Below, one piece after another: positions 15,821 through 18,426 of a stretch of DNA of 18,426 bases (position 1 is the stretch's first letter; each line of letters begins with the position of its first letter). Source of the DNA: Trichomonas tenax (lineage: Eukaryota; Parabasalia; Trichomonadida; Trichomonadidae); NCBI GenBank assembly GCA_023091735.1, contig JALKBU010001013.1, forward strand, positions 1-18,426. The letters are read 5' to 3'. A model generated the notes under the pieces. The model was not told where the DNA came from. It saw only the letters and a program-made list of their open reading frames with translations, and made no database searches. The position numbers were made by a program, and so were the translations under genes.

Positions 15821-17584
15821 TTAATAGACGAGGTTGAATGGGATTGCGCCATCAAAGACAGTATCAGCCTGTGTATATGTTGATGCGCTAAGGTACTTGG
15901 TATCGTAGTTCTTCGAGTCTGGGCTTCTCAAGTAAGAATGAGACTCGAACTCAACCTCGATATCGGAGACCTTGAAGTTATCGAAGAGATCATAAGCTCT
16001 CCTCCTCATATTCTCTACAGACTGGTATGGAAGGGCGTAGAAGCCACACTCCTGGGAGTTCTGTGGAGCAATATCGCCGACTGGCTTGAGGATTGTGTGG
16101 AGAGCCCAGAATGGAACAGTCTCGATTCTTGTCTCGACTGGCTCTGGTTCTTCATCGCTCCATGTGATGACACCCACAGAGTGAAGACCATTTGGAAGTT
16201 CATATGAGTCAACATCATCACCAACACGCTTAAGGACGTACTTGTGGCCAACTGGGCAGTGGCGGACATTCTTGCCATCATCGCCCTTGTTCCATGTGCA
16301 GTTGAGGAGGTCTGCGCCGATGGCGAGGCCCTGACCGCGAACACGCTGGATATCTGTGGAGCACTTCTTGACATCATCTTTGTTAGCCTTGACGCACTCG
16401 AGTGTGGCTGGGATCCATGTCTCTGGGGCACGAGCGTTCGGGCACTGTGTCTGCTCGTTCTCCATTGTGCGGCGGCCCATGAGATAATCGATAGAATGGC
16501 CACCTGGTCCCCAAGAATTGTGCAAGATGAAGCAGCCCTTGCTGCCCTGGACGGACTTATCAGAGGCGAACCTGTTGTTGTAGCGCCAGTTATCGTTATA
16601 GCCTACGATGTTCATAGCGTGTCCACCGATAGAGTTCTGGCGGATGGCCTTATCGATTGTGACGAATGTGCCATCAGCTGTGTAACCATAGAAGTTCATC
16701 TTAGCGCAGTATTCTGTCTCATCCTGTGATCTTGGGCAGATGAATTCCTTGTTCTTGCACTGATCGAGTTCAGCGTAGATTGGATCACTGCATCTGACGT
16801 AGTAGTTAACTGTGCCGAGAGGAATGCCGATACCGAGTGGTCTCTGCTTTGTGTATAATAATTGCTTGATGTGGCGTGTATCGTAGGCTGTTTCGAAAGA
16901 TTTGATCTTGAACGAGATTGGGTTGGCCTTGAGAGCGTCTGTGAGGTTGTCGCAGCGGAAATCTGTGTCTGGGCTTCCTGTTGGGACGTAAGCACAGACA
17001 GCATCTGGAACTACAGACTTGTGCAATTCTGGGATCTCTTTCATGAAATACCATAATCCTTCAACTTGGCCATCATCTGTTGATTTCTTGTCGCGTGGGT
17101 TGAGGAAGTTGCCGTAGTGGCACTCCTTGATCTCTGGGTGAGCAATGCAGTAGTTGCCAAGGAATGCGCCAAACGCCTGCATGGAGAACTTAACATATTC
17201 GTTTTCCTTGAGATAACCCTGTCTAATGCCCTGGCCGCGGTACTGTGTCTCGAGGAGATAAAGTGTGGACCATGCCCAGCATGTACCACGCTGCTGCTGG
17301 TCAGTAGCTGGGTTTCTGTAGATTTTATCAACAGCGAAAGAGTCTGGAAGAAGAGATTCTGGGAGAGCGTCGTAGAACTTCTGAGCTACTTCATCAAGAG
17401 GTGATTTGCGTGGTTGTTGCACGTCGTGGTGAATTTTATACGAATAAATCGTAACGAAAATAAGGACAATGAAAGCAAGGACGTTGCATGCGACGAGCGT
17501 GATCCTTGTCTTCGTCCACTTGGACTTCAACTGTTCGTTGTCGAGAACGGACTGAGAATTGCTGTTCAGAGTTCCGTCGTACAT
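15821..17584 (-). CDS. Membrane-anchored papain-family (C1) cysteine peptidase
   Basis: A 587-residue protein. Residues 1-27 are hydrophilic, 28-49 form a strong hydrophobic anchor, and the rest is Cys-rich. This suggests a type II membrane protein with the enzyme in the lumen or outside. Papain catalytic elements are in order: Gln96 (oxyanion hole) and Cys102 in QQQRGTCWAW, His322 in GGHAMNIVGYND, and Asn356 in LHNSWGPGG. The Cys-to-His distance of 220 residues exceeds papain's roughly 134, so there are insertions; about 230 residues follow the Asn. No ERFNIN-type propeptide is visible; only about 45 residues separate anchor and catalytic region. N-glycosylation sequons such as NLT and NCT occur. 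Codon use is markedly more GC-biased than the neighbours, as in highly expressed genes. The start is ATG 17584; the stop is TAA, with TAAA about 17 nt later. It is an active-site-complete peptidase; substrate unknown. Confidence 0.92.
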   Translation of the reverse strand: MYDGTLNSNSQSVLDNEQLKSKWTKTRITLVACNVLAFIVLIFVTIYSYKIHHDVQQPRKSPLDEVAQKFYDALPESLLPDSFAVDKIYRNPATDQQQRGTCWAWSTLYLLETQYRGQGIRQGYLKENEYVKFSMQAFGAFLGNYCIAHPEIKECHYGNFLNPRDKKSTDDGQVEGLWYFMKEIPELHKSVVPDAVCAYVPTGSPDTDFRCDNLTDALKANPISFKIKSFETAYDTRHIKQLLYTKQRPLGIGIPLGTVNYYVRCSDPIYAELDQCKNKEFICPRSQDETEYCAKMNFYGYTADGTFVTIDKAIRQNSIGGHAMNIVGYNDNWRYNNRFASDKSVQGSKGCFILHNSWGPGGHSIDYLMGRRTMENEQTQCPNARAPETWIPATLECVKANKDDVKKCSTDIQRVRGQGLAIGADLLNCTWNKGDDGKNVRHCPVGHKYVLKRVGDDVDSYELPNGLHSVGVITWSDEEPEPVETRIETVPFWALHTILKPVGDIAPQNSQECGFYALPYQSVENMRRRAYDLFDNFKVSDIEVEFESHSYLRSPDSKNYDTKYLSASTYTQADTVFDGAIPFNLVY

Positions 17585-18223
17585 CTATCTTGTAAACTTG
17601 TCAAATCGTAACCGCTACTTTCACTTTTTTGATTTTCCTTTCGCTATTTTCGGCCTCTACGTCAGAATTTAACCCGTGTTTGTCGGCAAACTGATAACTT
17701 TTATTGAGATTTTTATAATCAAGATTTTATTATTCTGCTTTTGAGAGCATTTTACCATATGGCAATTCAACATTGCTCAAGAGCATTCAAATGAATGTAG
17801 TGTTGTCTCTAATTTTCGACTAATTTGTTTCATTCAAATATCTTTCTCATAAATGATAAGACAGTGTGCCAGCATAATTTACTGGTGAATGTTCGATCAT
17901 TTTCAGATCGATGACAAGATAATATGGATTCAATATTGATGAGATATTTATTGAATAGATAAGTGAATGTGAATGTTTTGAATTATGATAACTAAGAAGG
18001 ATCCGAGTCGTCAATATCAAAATGCATCAGTCTGCATAACCTATTAACAATTTTTCAAGTGTTCAAGTTGTACTAGTCATTATAAGTATAACAAATGAGT
18101 TTGGATTTATTAAGTTAATGATTTTTTCACATTTATGATTGCCCTTCTTGGTATTATACAATGTTTAGACACAAAGATTAATTAGTATATTTATGGATAG
18201 AACTTTGAGGAAAGTTTCGTAAA
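17585..18223. other. Intergenic spacer before tRNA
   Basis: AT-rich, with no supported gene. The DNA within about 40 nt upstream of the peptidase ATG lacks a TCA element on the coding strand. A perfect small hairpin, AACTTT-GAGG-AAAGTT (18201-18216), sits just before the tRNA. Confidence 0.5.
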
Positions 18224-18304
18224 GGCAGAATGGCCGAGTGGTTAAGGCGTGGGATTCGAACCCCCATGGGTTCACCCGCATCGGTTCAAATCCGGTTTCT
18301 GTCG
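18224..18304 (+). tRNA. tRNA-Ser (anticodon CGA)
   Basis: An 81-nt class II tRNA. The acceptor strands GGCAGAA and TTCTGTC pair over 7 bp with one G-U, and the discriminator is G73 at 18304, as usual for serine. The D arm is GCC/GGC. The anticodon loop TTCGAAC has anticodon CGA at 18257-18259, decoding UCG. A long variable arm (GGGTTCACCC) is followed by a T arm containing the B-box-like GGTTCAAATCC. GGCCGAGTGGTTAAGGCG is the characteristic eukaryotic tRNA-Ser D region. There is no intron and no encoded CCA. A T7 run follows directly as the Pol III terminator. One oddity: position 31 A faces 39 C at the base of the anticodon stem. Confidence 0.95.
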
Positions 18305-18311
18305 TTTTTTT
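18305..18311 (+). terminator. Pol III terminator (T7)
   Basis: A run of seven T directly after the discriminator base of tRNA-Ser, as expected for RNA polymerase III termination. Confidence 0.8.
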
Positions 18312-18420
18312 CTCGTGTGCATGGAAGTTAACGGAAATTTTTCAAACTCCACGCAGACGAGAACAGAGGCCATCCCCGTTAAGCGGGAGGTCGGACAGAC
18401 AGGGCCTGGCCCTCCTTTTT
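18311..18420 (+). ncRNA. Candidate small structured RNA downstream of tRNA-Ser
   Basis: This 110-bp stretch is far richer in G+C than any spacer in the window. TCTCGTGTGCATGGAAGTT (18311-18329) pairs with 18344-18362 at 15 of 19 positions, around a 14-nt loop. After it come CCCG-TTAAG-CGGG, a longer-range AGGCC/GGCCT pair, and GGG-CCTGG-CCC, then T5 at 18416-18420. No open reading frame explains the composition. I could not assign it to 5S, U snRNA, SRP, RNase P/MRP or snoRNA by their signature motifs. Alternatives are a partial gene cut by the window end, or a repeat. The 5' end is uncertain. Confidence 0.4.
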
Positions 18421-18426
18421 CAAAAA

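Noticed and set aside
18361..18420. 5S rRNA, because of a GTTAAGC string
   Set aside because: The surrounding 5S loop sequences are absent and the pairing pattern differs.

Overview
The window looks like nuclear DNA of a parabasalid (trichomonad) protist, probably a Tritrichomonas/Trichomonas relative. Four things point there: intronless genes in very AT-rich spacers; start codons preceded within about 20 nt by a TCA initiator-like element; stop codons that often lie inside TAAA, the trichomonad cleavage/polyadenylation motif; and the gene content (TKL and AGC kinases, a papain-family peptidase, a cathepsin L propeptide remnant, an SLC12 transporter remnant). No database search was possible, so the organism is an inference.

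Layout. 1-1531: a non-coding element bounded by perfect 116-bp terminal inverted repeats, with a nested 70-bp foldback; its left end is cut by the window edge. 2081-3535 (+): Tup1/Groucho-like protein with an N-terminal coiled coil, a Pro/Gln linker and seven WD40 blades. About 4530-4740 (-): decayed fragment of a cathepsin L-type propeptide. 5081-5180: a 20-bp-period TTTACA array. 5319-7664 (-): TKL kinase with helical flanks. About 7730-7876 (+): possible armadillo-repeat relic. 9385-11265 (+): TMEM62-like metallophosphoesterase with membrane segments. 11678-12997 (-): AGC kinase with a PH domain and no in-frame ATG. 13270-14213 (+): broken gene joining a ubiquitin-like domain to a domain known mainly from bacteria. 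14325-15188 (-): truncated SLC12 cation-chloride cotransporter relic. 15821-17584 (-): membrane-anchored C1 cysteine peptidase. 18224-18304 (+): tRNA-Ser(CGA), followed by a GC-rich hairpin segment ending in T5 that may be another small RNA.

The genes do not form an operon and mostly alternate in strand. The intact ones concern signalling (two kinases), probable transcriptional repression (WD40), membrane phosphoesterase activity and proteolysis. From 12.9 to 15.2 kb there is a run of damaged genes: a kinase without a start ATG, a gene with a nonsense codon plus a frameshift, and a transporter with two in-frame TGAs. This suggests a locally decaying stretch, unless some breaks are assembly errors. 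No CRISPR array, plasmid origin or complete transposase gene was seen.
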